From contig NZ_JBGCCT010000024.1 of the NCBI RefSeq assembly GCF_041260665.1, positions 116,065 through 180,064 of the forward strand: a DNA stretch of 64,000 nt, read 5' to 3'. Shown here in pieces: positions 25,344-33,918 of the stretch (positions are counted from its first letter, which is position 1; the number at the start of each line of letters is the position of its first letter). The notes under the pieces are model-generated. The model searched no databases, was not told the DNA's origin, and worked only from the letters and a program-made list of their open reading frames with translations. The stretch is from Catenulispora sp. GP43. GTDB taxonomy: Bacteria; Actinomycetota; Actinomycetes; Streptomycetales; Catenulisporaceae. The position numbers were made by a program, and so were the translations under genes.

Positions 25344-26948
25344 TCAGCAATCCGGCCCATAAAGCCGGTAGTACCGTTCCACCAACCCGCTCTCGGTGAT
25401 CGACGCATCCGTCCGCCCCACATCCCGCCCGGCCGGGAACCCGTGCCCGGGCCGCGCCAGCGTGCACGCGCCCCAGGCCAGCACCGCCATCGTCAAGTCC
25501 GACTGCCGGGCCGGCGCCCGGTCGCCGCGCGGCGTGCACACCCGCAGCCCGTCGGCCAGTACCGTGACCGGTCCGTTCGGCAGCGTGTAGCAGACGCCCA
25601 CGCGTGCCACCTCGTCGATCCGCTCGGCGCGCTCGGCCAGGCCCGGCAGGTCGATCTCGGTGCCGCGTCCCGACACGCTCGCGACGAAACAGTCCCCCGG
25701 CAGGAAGTCCAGGTCTTCGCCGCCGAGGCCGGTGCGGCCGGTCGCGGACACGATCAGTGCAGGGCGGTGGCCATCGAGCAGCGCCCCGAGGTCCGGTGCG
25801 GTCAGGAATCCGGCCTCGTGCGCCGCCACCAGCTTGCGCCACTCCGTGTCGTACACCGCGACCCGCATCCGCTGGCCGCGCAGCACCGCCGCCACCTGTG
25901 CGCCGACCGTGCCGTAGCCGATGACCAGCGCGGGCGCTCCGTCGAAGGATTCCCCCGGCAGCAGGTCGCGGATCGAGCGCACCGCGGACTCGGCGATCCA
26001 GTGCGCCTCGATGCCGCGCTTCACCGCGCTGCGGGCCGCGCTGAACACCGGCAAGGGCACCGGTGCCGGGCGATCGCCGTCAGCGTCGCCATCGCCGTCG
26101 CCGTCAGTGTCTTCGCACTCTCCGATACCCGGCAACGACTGCTCGACCAGCCCCTGGAAGCGGGGCAGCAGGTCCGGCGCGAGCTTCGTCAGCGCCGCCA
26201 GCACCTGCCCGCCGTCGCCGATCACCACGCTCGGTTCGGCGACCCTCGCCGCGTGCAGCCGCACCGCGATCTCCGCATCCGACGCCGGCAGCACCGCGAT
26301 GCCGAGCGCGGCCAGGTGCGCCTCCACCCGCTGCCGGAGTTTGTACGGGTAGTCCTTCTTCAGGACCGTCATCGCCTCCGGCCGCGCGCCGAGCGCGATC
26401 AGCGTCTGGGCCTGCACCACCAGGTCCGACAGCAGGTGCCCGACCAGCACCACCCCGCAGCGGCCGAGCGGCTTGTCCGGGACCTGTTCCGGCAGTCCGG
26501 CCAGCAGCGGCAGCTGCTTGGCGAAGGCCTCGGTCTCGAAGGCGGTGAACGGTACGCCTTCCAGACAGCCCAGGGCCCGCGCCGCGTCCGCTTCGCTGAG
26601 GTCCGCACAGTTCAGCAACGTCGCGGACAGCACCAGCTGCGCGTTGCCCCGATCGCGGGGACGGCACGCCGGGGCGATGGCGATCAGCATGCTGCCATGC
26701 CCGCCATCCCTGCCGTCTCCGCCGGACCCGCCGGACCCGCCGGACCCGCTGGCCCCGCCATCCCCGCCATCCCCGCCGGCCCCCAGCGGGACCAGCCAAG
26801 CCCCCGGCCCGAGCCGGTGCCGCCGCGCCGCGGCCGGGAACGCCGCCTCGATCCGGTCCAGCACCTCGGCCAGCACCAGGCGGCCCTGTTCGGCGGTGCC
26901 CTGGAGCTCGGTGATCGCGGTCGCGGGTCCCCGGTGGTGCGTGTCCAT
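25344..26948 (-). CDS. Adenosylhomocysteinase-like NAD-binding protein
   Basis: 534-residue protein whose middle and C-terminal parts resemble the NAD-binding domain of S-adenosylhomocysteine hydrolase (VIGYGTVGAQVAAVLRGQRMRVAVYD, then ALIVSATGRTGLG and a C-terminal ESGLVERYYRLYG). The N-terminal half contains KKDYPYKLRQRVEAHL, but I do not see the full substrate-binding set of true SahH. Two low-complexity inserts are present: a Gly/Ser/Asp run near residue 60 and an Asp/Gly run near residue 280. It is more likely a divergent relative than the housekeeping enzyme. A TATACG hexamer nine bases before the ATG suggests a short leader. Confidence 0.7.
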   Translation of the reverse strand: MDTHHRGPATAITELQGTAEQGRLVLAEVLDRIEAAFPAAARRHRLGPGAWLVPLGAGGDGGDGGASGSGGSGGSGGDGRDGGHGSMLIAIAPACRPRDRGNAQLVLSATLLNCADLSEADAARALGCLEGVPFTAFETEAFAKQLPLLAGLPEQVPDKPLGRCGVVLVGHLLSDLVVQAQTLIALGARPEAMTVLKKDYPYKLRQRVEAHLAALGIAVLPASDAEIAVRLHAARVAEPSVVIGDGGQVLAALTKLAPDLLPRFQGLVEQSLPGIGECEDTDGDGDGDADGDRPAPVPLPVFSAARSAVKRGIEAHWIAESAVRSIRDLLPGESFDGAPALVIGYGTVGAQVAAVLRGQRMRVAVYDTEWRKLVAAHEAGFLTAPDLGALLDGHRPALIVSATGRTGLGGEDLDFLPGDCFVASVSGRGTEIDLPGLAERAERIDEVARVGVCYTLPNGPVTVLADGLRVCTPRGDRAPARQSDLTMAVLAWGACTLARPGHGFPAGRDVGRTDASITESGLVERYYRLYGPDC

Positions 26949-27102
26949 CACAGCCCACGTATACCAGGTTGCTGAGGAATGACCGTTTCGCCACGCGCTC
27001 GTCCACGACTAGTCATGCATACGACGAAGCCCTGGCAGACGGCTGTGCGTCGCGTCACACAGCGGACCGCTGTCAGGAACGTGGACACAGCCGTCCCATT
27101 CC

Positions 27103-28344
27103 GTGAGCGAGAATGAGGAGATGACCACCGGCACGACTGACGACCTCACCCCCGCGCAACGTGCGGCCGCGGTCCGGCGCCTGGAGAAGGCGATCGGCTC
27201 GCTGGCCGGGGTGGCCATCCAGCGGATGGAAGAGCGCCTGGCCTGGTACCGGGCCATGCCGCCGGACAACCGCTCCTGGATCGGCCTGGTCGTGCAGGCC
27301 GGTATCGCGGCCTTCGTCGAGTGGTTCCGCAACCCGCAGGACCGCACCGCGATCAGTGCCGACGTCTTCGGCACCGCCCCGCGCGAGCTGACCCGCTCGG
27401 TGACGCTGCGCCAGACCGTCGAGCTGGTCCGCACCACCATAGAGGTGGTCGAGGAGGGCATCGGCCAGATCGCGCAGGGTCCGGCGGAGCAGGCGGCGCT
27501 GCGCGAGGGCATGCTGCGCTACTCCCGCGAGATCGCCTTCGCCGCCGCGCAGGTCTACGCGCAGGCCGCGGAGCTGCGCGGGGCGTGGGACGCGCGGCTG
27601 GAGGCGCTGGTCGTGGACGAGCTGATGCGCGGCGACGTGCTGGACGACACGGTGCGCTCCCGGGCCGCCGCGCTGGGCTGGGACAGCGCCTCGGGCCTGG
27701 TGGTCGTGGTCGGCACCACCCCGAAGCCGCTGGACAACCGGGAGAACGTCCGGCAGCACACCGCGCTGGTCGCCGACGCCGTGCACCGCGCCGCGCGCCG
27801 GGCCCGGCTGACCGTGCTCACCGGCGTGCAGTCGGACCGGCTGGTGGTGATCATCGGCGGCGCCGAGGATCCGCTGACCGCGACCCGCGCGCTGGCCAAC
27901 GAGTTCGGGCCGGGACCGCTGGTGATCGGCCCCGTTGTCGAAGACCTCCTGTCGGCGGGCATTTCCGCCCAAGCCGCCCTGTCCGCGGTGCGGGCCGCCG
28001 GCGCCTGGCCGGACGCCCCGCGCCCGGTGCTGGCCGCCGAACTGCTGCCCGAGCGCGCCCTGGCCGGCGACGAGGCGGCGAAGGCCCAACTGGTCACCGA
28101 GGTCTACCGGCCTTTGGAGTCCGCGGGCGCGGCTCTGCTGGAAACCGTCTCGGCCTATCTGGAACAGGCCGCTTCCCTGGAGAGCGCCGCCCGGATGCTG
28201 TTCGTTCATCCCAACACGGTGCGGTACCGGCTGAAAAGGGTGAGCGAACTCACAGGGCTCAACCCCGCGCAGCCGCGCGCGGCGTTCACCCTCCATATGG
28301 CGCTGGCCTTGGGAAGGCTGGCGGGGCCCGCGAACCCTTTGTAG
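27103..28344 (+). CDS. fasR: Fatty acid biosynthesis regulator FasR (PucR family)
   Basis: 413-residue transcription activator whose Streptomyces counterpart stands directly before fabD and activates the fab operon. The C-terminal PucR helix-turn-helix is clear (YLEQAASLESAARMLFVHPN, then TVRYRLKRVSELTG). The central part is a GGDEF-like sensor region without its catalytic motif, as in other PucR proteins. The gene order fasR-fabD-fabH-acpP-fabF is the Streptomyces one. GTG at 27103 is the upstream start; ATG at 27121 is possible. Confidence 0.9.
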   Translation: MSENEEMTTGTTDDLTPAQRAAAVRRLEKAIGSLAGVAIQRMEERLAWYRAMPPDNRSWIGLVVQAGIAAFVEWFRNPQDRTAISADVFGTAPRELTRSVTLRQTVELVRTTIEVVEEGIGQIAQGPAEQAALREGMLRYSREIAFAAAQVYAQAAELRGAWDARLEALVVDELMRGDVLDDTVRSRAAALGWDSASGLVVVVGTTPKPLDNRENVRQHTALVADAVHRAARRARLTVLTGVQSDRLVVIIGGAEDPLTATRALANEFGPGPLVIGPVVEDLLSAGISAQAALSAVRAAGAWPDAPRPVLAAELLPERALAGDEAAKAQLVTEVYRPLESAGAALLETVSAYLEQAASLESAARMLFVHPNTVRYRLKRVSELTGLNPAQPRAAFTLHMALALGRLAGPANPL

Positions 28345-28424
28345 GAAACCTCCAAGATCCAGACCAAGATCTTCGTCCGCCCCGCTAAAGGCAATCTCGA
28401 GGTTGACGAACGAGAGTGAATGAC

Positions 28425-29618
28425 GTGCTAGTTCTCGTCGCGCCGGGCCAGGGTGCCCAGTCCCCCGGATTCCTCACCCCGTGGCTCGAAGTCCCGGGTT
28501 TCGCCGACCGGCTGACCTGGTGGTCCGCCGTGTCCGGCCTGGACCTGGTGCACTACGGCACCGAGGCCGACGCCGACACCATCAAGGACACCGCGGTCGC
28601 GCAGCCGCTGCTGGTCGCCGCGGGCATCGCCTCGGCGCTGGCGCTGTTCCCGCACCCGGCCGACGCCTTCAAGATGGTCGGCGCGGCCGGCGGCCACTCG
28701 GTCGGCGAGATCACCGCGGCCGCCGGCAGCGGCGTGATCAGCGCCGAGGCCGCCATGGTCTTCGTCCGCGAGCGCGGCCGGCTGATGGCCCAGGCCGCCG
28801 CCGTCACCCCGACCGGCATGACCGCCGTGCTCGGCGGCGAGCGCGACGAGGTGCTGGCCAAGATCGCCGAGCACCACCTGATCCCGGCCAACAACAACGG
28901 CGCCGGGCAGATCGTGGCCGCCGGCACGCTGGAGGACCTGGCCCGGTTCCAGGACGACGCCCCGGCCGGAGGCCGCCTGCGGCCGCTGAGCGTCGCCGGC
29001 GCCTTCCACACCCAGCACATGGGCTCGGCCGTCGAGCAGCTCTCCACGCTGGCCAGGGGCATCACCACCCGCGACCCGCGCACCCGCCTGGTGTCCAACG
29101 CCGACGGCGCGGTCGTGCACGACGGCCGCGAGGTGCTGCGCCGCCTGGTCGCGCAGGTGTCGAACCCGGTGCGCTGGGACCTGTGCATGGATACCTTCGG
29201 CGAACTCGGGGTAACCGGAATCCTCGAGGTGCCGCCGGCCGGAACCCTGACGGGCCTGGCCAAGCGTGCCCTCAAGGGCGTGGAGACCTTCGCCTTGAAG
29301 ACGCCGGACGACCTGGACGCCGCGCGCGAGTTCGTCGCCAAGCACGCCGAGCCCGCCGAGGCCAACGAACTGGACGCCGCCCCGACCTGGCGCCTGGTGA
29401 TCGCTCCGCACGGCGGGACGGTGCGCCGCGGCGCGGTCCAGGCCGGAGACAAGCTCGCGCCGGACACCGCCGTGGCGACCGTGGTCGCGCGCGGTGCCGA
29501 GCACGAGATCACGGTGCGGCACGAGGGCCAGGTCCTCGAGTGGCTCGTGGAGGACGGGGATCCGGTCGCGCCGGGGCAGCCGCTCCTGCGCGTCCATCCG
29601 ACAGGCTCGCTCGCTTAG
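28425..29618 (+). CDS. fabD: Malonyl-CoA:ACP transacylase with C-terminal lipoyl-like domain
   Basis: Loads malonyl groups onto ACP for type II fatty acid synthesis. The transacylase part (residues 1 to about 305) has GQGAQ at 8-12, the nucleophile in GHSVGEIT, and the catalytic His in AGAFHTQHM. GTG at 28425 gives the standard N-terminus (LVLVAPGQGAQ) and a GAGAG eight bases upstream; GTG at 28416 is alternative. Unlike the roughly 315-residue Streptomyces enzyme it carries about 80 extra residues shaped like a biotinyl/lipoyl domain (IAPHGGTVRRG to VAPGQPLLRV). The usual MKM lysine is absent (ARGAEHEI), so the domain is probably not modified. Confidence 0.93.
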   Translation: MLVLVAPGQGAQSPGFLTPWLEVPGFADRLTWWSAVSGLDLVHYGTEADADTIKDTAVAQPLLVAAGIASALALFPHPADAFKMVGAAGGHSVGEITAAAGSGVISAEAAMVFVRERGRLMAQAAAVTPTGMTAVLGGERDEVLAKIAEHHLIPANNNGAGQIVAAGTLEDLARFQDDAPAGGRLRPLSVAGAFHTQHMGSAVEQLSTLARGITTRDPRTRLVSNADGAVVHDGREVLRRLVAQVSNPVRWDLCMDTFGELGVTGILEVPPAGTLTGLAKRALKGVETFALKTPDDLDAAREFVAKHAEPAEANELDAAPTWRLVIAPHGGTVRRGAVQAGDKLAPDTAVATVVARGAEHEITVRHEGQVLEWLVEDGDPVAPGQPLLRVHPTGSLA

Positions 29619-29674
29619 GGCCCGTCCCAGGCCAGTCCCGGCCGGCCCGACAGTCGAAAAGAGGGGATCCGATC

Positions 29675-30685
29675 ATGGCAACCATCAGGGAGAAGCAGGG
29701 CGCGGCGCACACCCGCATCATGGGTGTCGGCGGCTACGTGCCCAGCCGCGTCGTCGACAACGAAGAGGTCTGCACCTGGATAGACTCCTCCGACGAGTGG
29801 ATCCGGACGCGCTCGGGCATCGCCGAGCGCCGCTGGGCCACGCCGGAGGAGACCGTCCTGGAGATGGCCGTCGAGGCCTCCGGCAAGGCGCTGGCCGCCG
29901 CCGGGATCTCCGGGGACCAGGTCGGCGCGATCATCGTCGCCACGGTGTCGCACTTCCACCAGACCCCCGCCCTGGCCTGCCTGGTCGCCGACCGGATCGG
30001 CACCAACGGCGCGGCCTACGACATCTCGGCCGGCTGCGCGGGCTTCTGCTACGGCGTGGCGCAGGCCTCGGACATGGTCAAGGCCGGCACCGCCGAGTAC
30101 GTGCTGGTGATCGGCGTGGAGCGGCTCAGCGACCTGACCGACATCCACGACCGCGGCACCGCCTTCATCTTCGGCGACGGCGCCGGCGCGGTGGTGATAG
30201 GCCCGTCCGACACCCCCGGCATCGGCCCGGTGGTGTGGGGCTCGGAGGGCGACAAGTACGGCACCATCACCCAGACCTTCCCCTGGGGCGAGGCGCCCGA
30301 GCCCGACGAGGAGGGCGGCGAGGTCCGCGGCCCGTTCCTGCAGATGGAGGGCCAGGCCGTCTTCCGCTGGGCCTCCTACCAGATGGCCGAGGTGTCGCTG
30401 AAGGCGCTGGCCGAGGCCGGCATCACCGCCGGCGACCTGGACGCCTTCATCCCGCACCAGGCCAACATGCGCATCACCGACCGGCTGGTGAAGGTCCTGG
30501 ACCTGCCCGAGCACGTGCCGGTCGCGCGCACCATCGCCGAGTTCGGCAACAACTCCGCGGCCACCATCCCGCTGGCCATGGAGCGCATGCTCTCCGACGG
30601 CTCCGCGCCGCACGGCGGCCTGGCCCTGCTCATCGGGTTCGGGGCGGGTCTGGTGTACGCGGCGCAGGTCGTTAGTCTCCCCTAG
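29675..30685 (+). CDS. fabH: 3-oxoacyl-ACP synthase III
   Basis: Ketosynthase that starts fatty acid chains from an acyl-CoA (branched starters in Streptomyces) and malonyl-ACP. 336 residues, with catalytic Cys in SAGCAGFCYG, His in IPHQANMRI and Asn in FGNNSAATIP. ATG at 29675 has GAGGGG eight bases upstream. Third gene of the fas cluster, 56 bases after fabD. An acidic insert (PEPDEEGGEVRGP) sits before the catalytic His, as in many actinobacterial FabH proteins. Confidence 0.97.
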   Translation: MATIREKQGAAHTRIMGVGGYVPSRVVDNEEVCTWIDSSDEWIRTRSGIAERRWATPEETVLEMAVEASGKALAAAGISGDQVGAIIVATVSHFHQTPALACLVADRIGTNGAAYDISAGCAGFCYGVAQASDMVKAGTAEYVLVIGVERLSDLTDIHDRGTAFIFGDGAGAVVIGPSDTPGIGPVVWGSEGDKYGTITQTFPWGEAPEPDEEGGEVRGPFLQMEGQAVFRWASYQMAEVSLKALAEAGITAGDLDAFIPHQANMRITDRLVKVLDLPEHVPVARTIAEFGNNSAATIPLAMERMLSDGSAPHGGLALLIGFGAGLVYAAQVVSLP

Positions 30686-30748
30686 GGCTTCGCGGACACG
30701 CGGATCCCACCACCCAATGAAGAGAAAACAACGAAGGAGCGCCACACA

Positions 30749-30997
30749 ATGGCTCTGACCCAGGAAGAGATCCTCTCGGACCTCGCCGAGATCGTCGAAG
30801 AGGTCGCCGGCGTCGACGCCGCCGACGTGCAGATGGACAAGTCGTTCACCGGCGACCTGGACGTCGACTCGCTGACCATGGTCGAGGTCGTCGTGGCCGC
30901 CGAGGAGAAGTTCGGCGTCAAGATCCCGGACGACGCGGTCAAGGACCTGTCCACCGTCGGCGACGCCGTCGGCTACATCCAGAAGAACCAGGCCTGA
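30749..30997 (+). CDS. acpP: Acyl carrier protein
   Basis: 82-residue acidic carrier of growing acyl chains. The phosphopantetheine Ser is in the motif DLDVDSLTMVEVV. AAGGAG lies eight bases before the ATG. Flanked by fabH and fabF as in Streptomyces. Confidence 0.98.
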   Translation: MALTQEEILSDLAEIVEEVAGVDAADVQMDKSFTGDLDVDSLTMVEVVVAAEEKFGVKIPDDAVKDLSTVGDAVGYIQKNQA

Positions 30998-31134
30998 GCC
31001 ACGCGCCAGGCGTGATGCTTCACCGCAGTACCCGCAATGCCAGCAGGACCTGAAGTACCAGCGGTACCCGAAGTAGCGCACAACGGTCGTCCGGCCGGCA
31101 GAACCCGTGGAACCAGAGATAGAAGGTAAGGCTC

Positions 31135-32379
31135 GTGACTGCTCGCAAGTCTGTTGTCGTCACCGGGGTCGGTGCGACCACGCCGCTCGGCGGGGACGCC
31201 GCCTCGTTCTGGGACGGGCTGCTGGCCGGACGCTCCGGGGTGCGCGATCTGACCGAGGACTGGGCCGAGCAGCTGCCGGTGCGCTTCGCCGCCCGGGTCG
31301 CCGTCGAGCCCTCGGCGCACCTGAAGCCGGTCGAGATGCGGCGCCTGGACCGCTCGGCGCAGTTCGCGCTGATCGCCGCCCGCGAGGCCTGGAAGGACGC
31401 CGGCTTCGACGGCAAGTTCGCCGAGCCGAACCGGCTGGGCGTCATGGTCGGCTCGGGCATCGGCGGCGTCACCACGCTGCTGAGCGCCTACGACGACCTG
31501 CTCAACAAGGGCCCCCGCGCGGTCGGCCCGCGCACCGTCCCCATGCTCATGCCGAACTCCCCGGCGGCTTACGTCGGCCTGGAGTTCGACGCCCGCGCCG
31601 GCGTGCACGCGCCGGTGTCGGCCTGCGCCACCGGCGCCGAGGCCGTCGGCCACGCCATCGAGATGATCCGCTCCGGCCGCGCCGACGTGGTGGTGGCCGG
31701 CGGCACCGAGGCGGCCATCCACCCGCTGCCGATCGCGGCCTTCGCCAACATGATGGCGATGTCCAAGCGCAACGACGATCCGCAGCACGCCTCCCGGCCC
31801 TTCGACGTCAGCCGCGACGGCTTCGTGCTCGGCGAGGGTGCCGGCATCCTGGTCCTGGAGTCGGCCGAGCACGCCGCCGCGCGCGGGGCCCGGGTCTACG
31901 CCGAGGCCGCCGGCGTCGGCTTCTCCGCCGACTCCCACGACATCGCCCAGCCCGAGCCCGACGGCCGCGGCGTGGCCGAGGCGCTGGCCTTCGCGCTGGA
32001 GGACGCCGACCTGTCGGCCGGCGACGTCAAGCACCTGAACGCGCACGCCACCAGCACCCCGCGCGGCGACCTGGCCGAGATCATGGCCTTCCGCAAGATC
32101 CTGGGCTCGGCCGCCGAGGACGTCGCCATCTCGGCCACCAAGTCGATGCACGGGCACCTGCTCGGCGGCACCGGCGCCATCGAGTCGGTGGCCACGGTCC
32201 TGGCCCTGCACCACCGCCAGGCCCCGCCGACGATCAACATCGAGACCCTGGACCCCGAGGTCACCCTGGACATCGTCCGCGACAAGCCGCGGGCGCTGCC
32301 CGAGGGCCAGATCGCGGCGCTCAACGACTCCTTCGGGTTCGGCGGGCACAACGTGGTCGTGGCCTTCCGGTCCGTCTGA
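31135..32379 (+). CDS. fabF: 3-oxoacyl-ACP synthase II
   Basis: Elongating ketosynthase of 414 residues. Catalytic triad visible: Cys in VSACATGAEA, His in NAHATSTPRGD and His in MHGHLLGGTGA; the C-terminal glycine loop is NDSFGFGGHN. Starts with GTG after AGAAGGTAAGG. It follows acpP by 137 bases, a gap that contains short GTACC/GGTAC inverted motifs but no evident terminator. Confidence 0.97.
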   Translation: MTARKSVVVTGVGATTPLGGDAASFWDGLLAGRSGVRDLTEDWAEQLPVRFAARVAVEPSAHLKPVEMRRLDRSAQFALIAAREAWKDAGFDGKFAEPNRLGVMVGSGIGGVTTLLSAYDDLLNKGPRAVGPRTVPMLMPNSPAAYVGLEFDARAGVHAPVSACATGAEAVGHAIEMIRSGRADVVVAGGTEAAIHPLPIAAFANMMAMSKRNDDPQHASRPFDVSRDGFVLGEGAGILVLESAEHAAARGARVYAEAAGVGFSADSHDIAQPEPDGRGVAEALAFALEDADLSAGDVKHLNAHATSTPRGDLAEIMAFRKILGSAAEDVAISATKSMHGHLLGGTGAIESVATVLALHHRQAPPTINIETLDPEVTLDIVRDKPRALPEGQIAALNDSFGFGGHNVVVAFRSV

Positions 32380-32396
32380 GAACGGCAGGCACAACG

Positions 32397-33854
32397 ATGT
32401 CAGTGACACAGACAACGGCGGCGCCGGCCATTCCGGCGCCTGCCAAGCCCTCCCGGGCGGACGACCCCCGCAACCCGGTCACCCGCCTGGAGCGGCTGTT
32501 CGACGCCGGCACCACGGAGCTCCTGACACCGGTCGACGACTCCGGCTTCCTGGCCGCGGCGGGCCTGATCGACGGGGTCCGCACCGTCGCCTACGCCTCG
32601 GACGCGACCATCCAGGCCGGAGCCATGGGCGCCACCGGCTGCCAGGTCATCCTGACCGCCTACGAGCACGCCCTGGCCGCCGGCAGCCCGATCGTCGCGC
32701 TCTTCCACTCCTCCGGGGCCCGGCTGCAGGAGGGCGTGGCCTCGCTGCACGCGGTGGGCCAGGTCTTCGCGGCCATGACCCGGGCCAGCGGCAAGATCCC
32801 GCAGATCTCCGTGGTCCTGGGACCGGCGGCCGGCGGCGCGGCCTACGGCCCGGCGCTGACCGACATCGTGATCCTGGGCCCGGCCGGCCGCATCTTCGTC
32901 ACCGGCCCGGACGTGGTCCGCTCGGTCACCGGCGAGGACGTGGACGCGCTGCGCCTGGGCGGCCCCGAGCCGCACGGCCGGCGCTCCGGCGTGGTGCACG
33001 TGGTGGCCGACACCGACGACGCGGCGTACTCCAGCGCCCGCAAGCTGGCCGCGCTGCTGGGCGACCAGGGCACCCTGGACGTCGCGGCGGTCGAGGACCG
33101 CGACCTGGCGCACCTGCTCCCGGCCTCCCCGAAGCGCGCCTACGACGTCCACCCGCTGGTGAACGCGGTCTTCGACAAGGCCGGCGTGGAGCTGCACCCG
33201 AAGTGGGCGCCGAACGTGGTGACGGCCCTGGGGCGCTTCGGCGGCCGCACGGTCGGCGTCATCGCGAACAACCCGCTGCGCCTGGGCGGCTGCCTGGACT
33301 CGGCCTCGGCGGAGAAGGCGGCACGCTTCGTCCGCATGTGCGACGCCTTCGGCGTCCCGCTGATCGTCCTGGTGGACGTCCCGGGCTACCTGCCCGGCGT
33401 CGGCCAGGAGTGGGACGGCGTGGTCCGCCGCGGCGCCAAGCTCCTGCACGCCTTCGCCGAGTGCGTGGTCCCGCGCGTCACCCTGGTGACCCGCAAGACC
33501 TACGGCGGCGCCTACATCGCGATGAACTCCCGCGCCCTGGGCGCCACCAAGGTCTACGCCTGGCCCACCGCCGAAGTCGCGGTCATGGGCGCGGTGGCCG
33601 CGGTCCGCATCATCCACCGCCGCAAACTCGCCGAGGTCAGCGACGACATCAGGGCCCAGATGGAGCAGGAACTCGCCGCGGAGCACGAACTGGTCTCCGG
33701 CGGCGTCCAGCGCGCCATCGAGATCGGCGTGGTCGACGAGGTCGTGGAACCGGGCGCTTCGCGCAGCGCGATCGCGGCGGCCATCGCCGCGGCGCCGGGC
33801 GGGCTCGGCGGGGGTGTGCTGGTGCGCGGGCAGCATGGGAACATCCCGCTGTAG
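32397..33854 (+). CDS. Acyl-CoA carboxylase beta subunit (carboxyltransferase)
   Basis: 485-residue carboxyltransferase, a crotonase-fold protein with N- and C-terminal halves (HSSGARLQEGVASL, GPAAGGAAYGPALTD; then NNPLRLGGCLDSASAEKAARF and RKTYGGAYIAMNS). These two glycine-rich oxyanion loops are diagnostic of the PccB/AccD family. It lies 17 bases after fabF, so it is likely the subunit that feeds malonyl-CoA (or methylmalonyl-CoA) to the adjacent synthase. The biotin-carrying alpha subunit is not in the window. Confidence 0.93.
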   Translation: MSVTQTTAAPAIPAPAKPSRADDPRNPVTRLERLFDAGTTELLTPVDDSGFLAAAGLIDGVRTVAYASDATIQAGAMGATGCQVILTAYEHALAAGSPIVALFHSSGARLQEGVASLHAVGQVFAAMTRASGKIPQISVVLGPAAGGAAYGPALTDIVILGPAGRIFVTGPDVVRSVTGEDVDALRLGGPEPHGRRSGVVHVVADTDDAAYSSARKLAALLGDQGTLDVAAVEDRDLAHLLPASPKRAYDVHPLVNAVFDKAGVELHPKWAPNVVTALGRFGGRTVGVIANNPLRLGGCLDSASAEKAARFVRMCDAFGVPLIVLVDVPGYLPGVGQEWDGVVRRGAKLLHAFAECVVPRVTLVTRKTYGGAYIAMNSRALGATKVYAWPTAEVAVMGAVAAVRIIHRRKLAEVSDDIRAQMEQELAAEHELVSGGVQRAIEIGVVDEVVEPGASRSAIAAAIAAAPGGLGGGVLVRGQHGNIPL

Positions 33855-33865
33855 CTGTTGTAGGG

Positions 33866-33906
33866 TCAGCCCTCGGCTTCGCGCTCTCGCGCTGGTCGAG
33901 GGCTGA
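33866..33906 (+). terminator. Hairpin closing the fas cluster
   Basis: TCAGCCCTCG and CGAGGGCTGA form a perfect 10-bp outer stem around a GC-rich loop, 11 bases after the carboxylase stop and followed by TTCGTTTCG. Confidence 0.7.
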
Positions 33907-33918
33907 TTCGTTTCGGGG

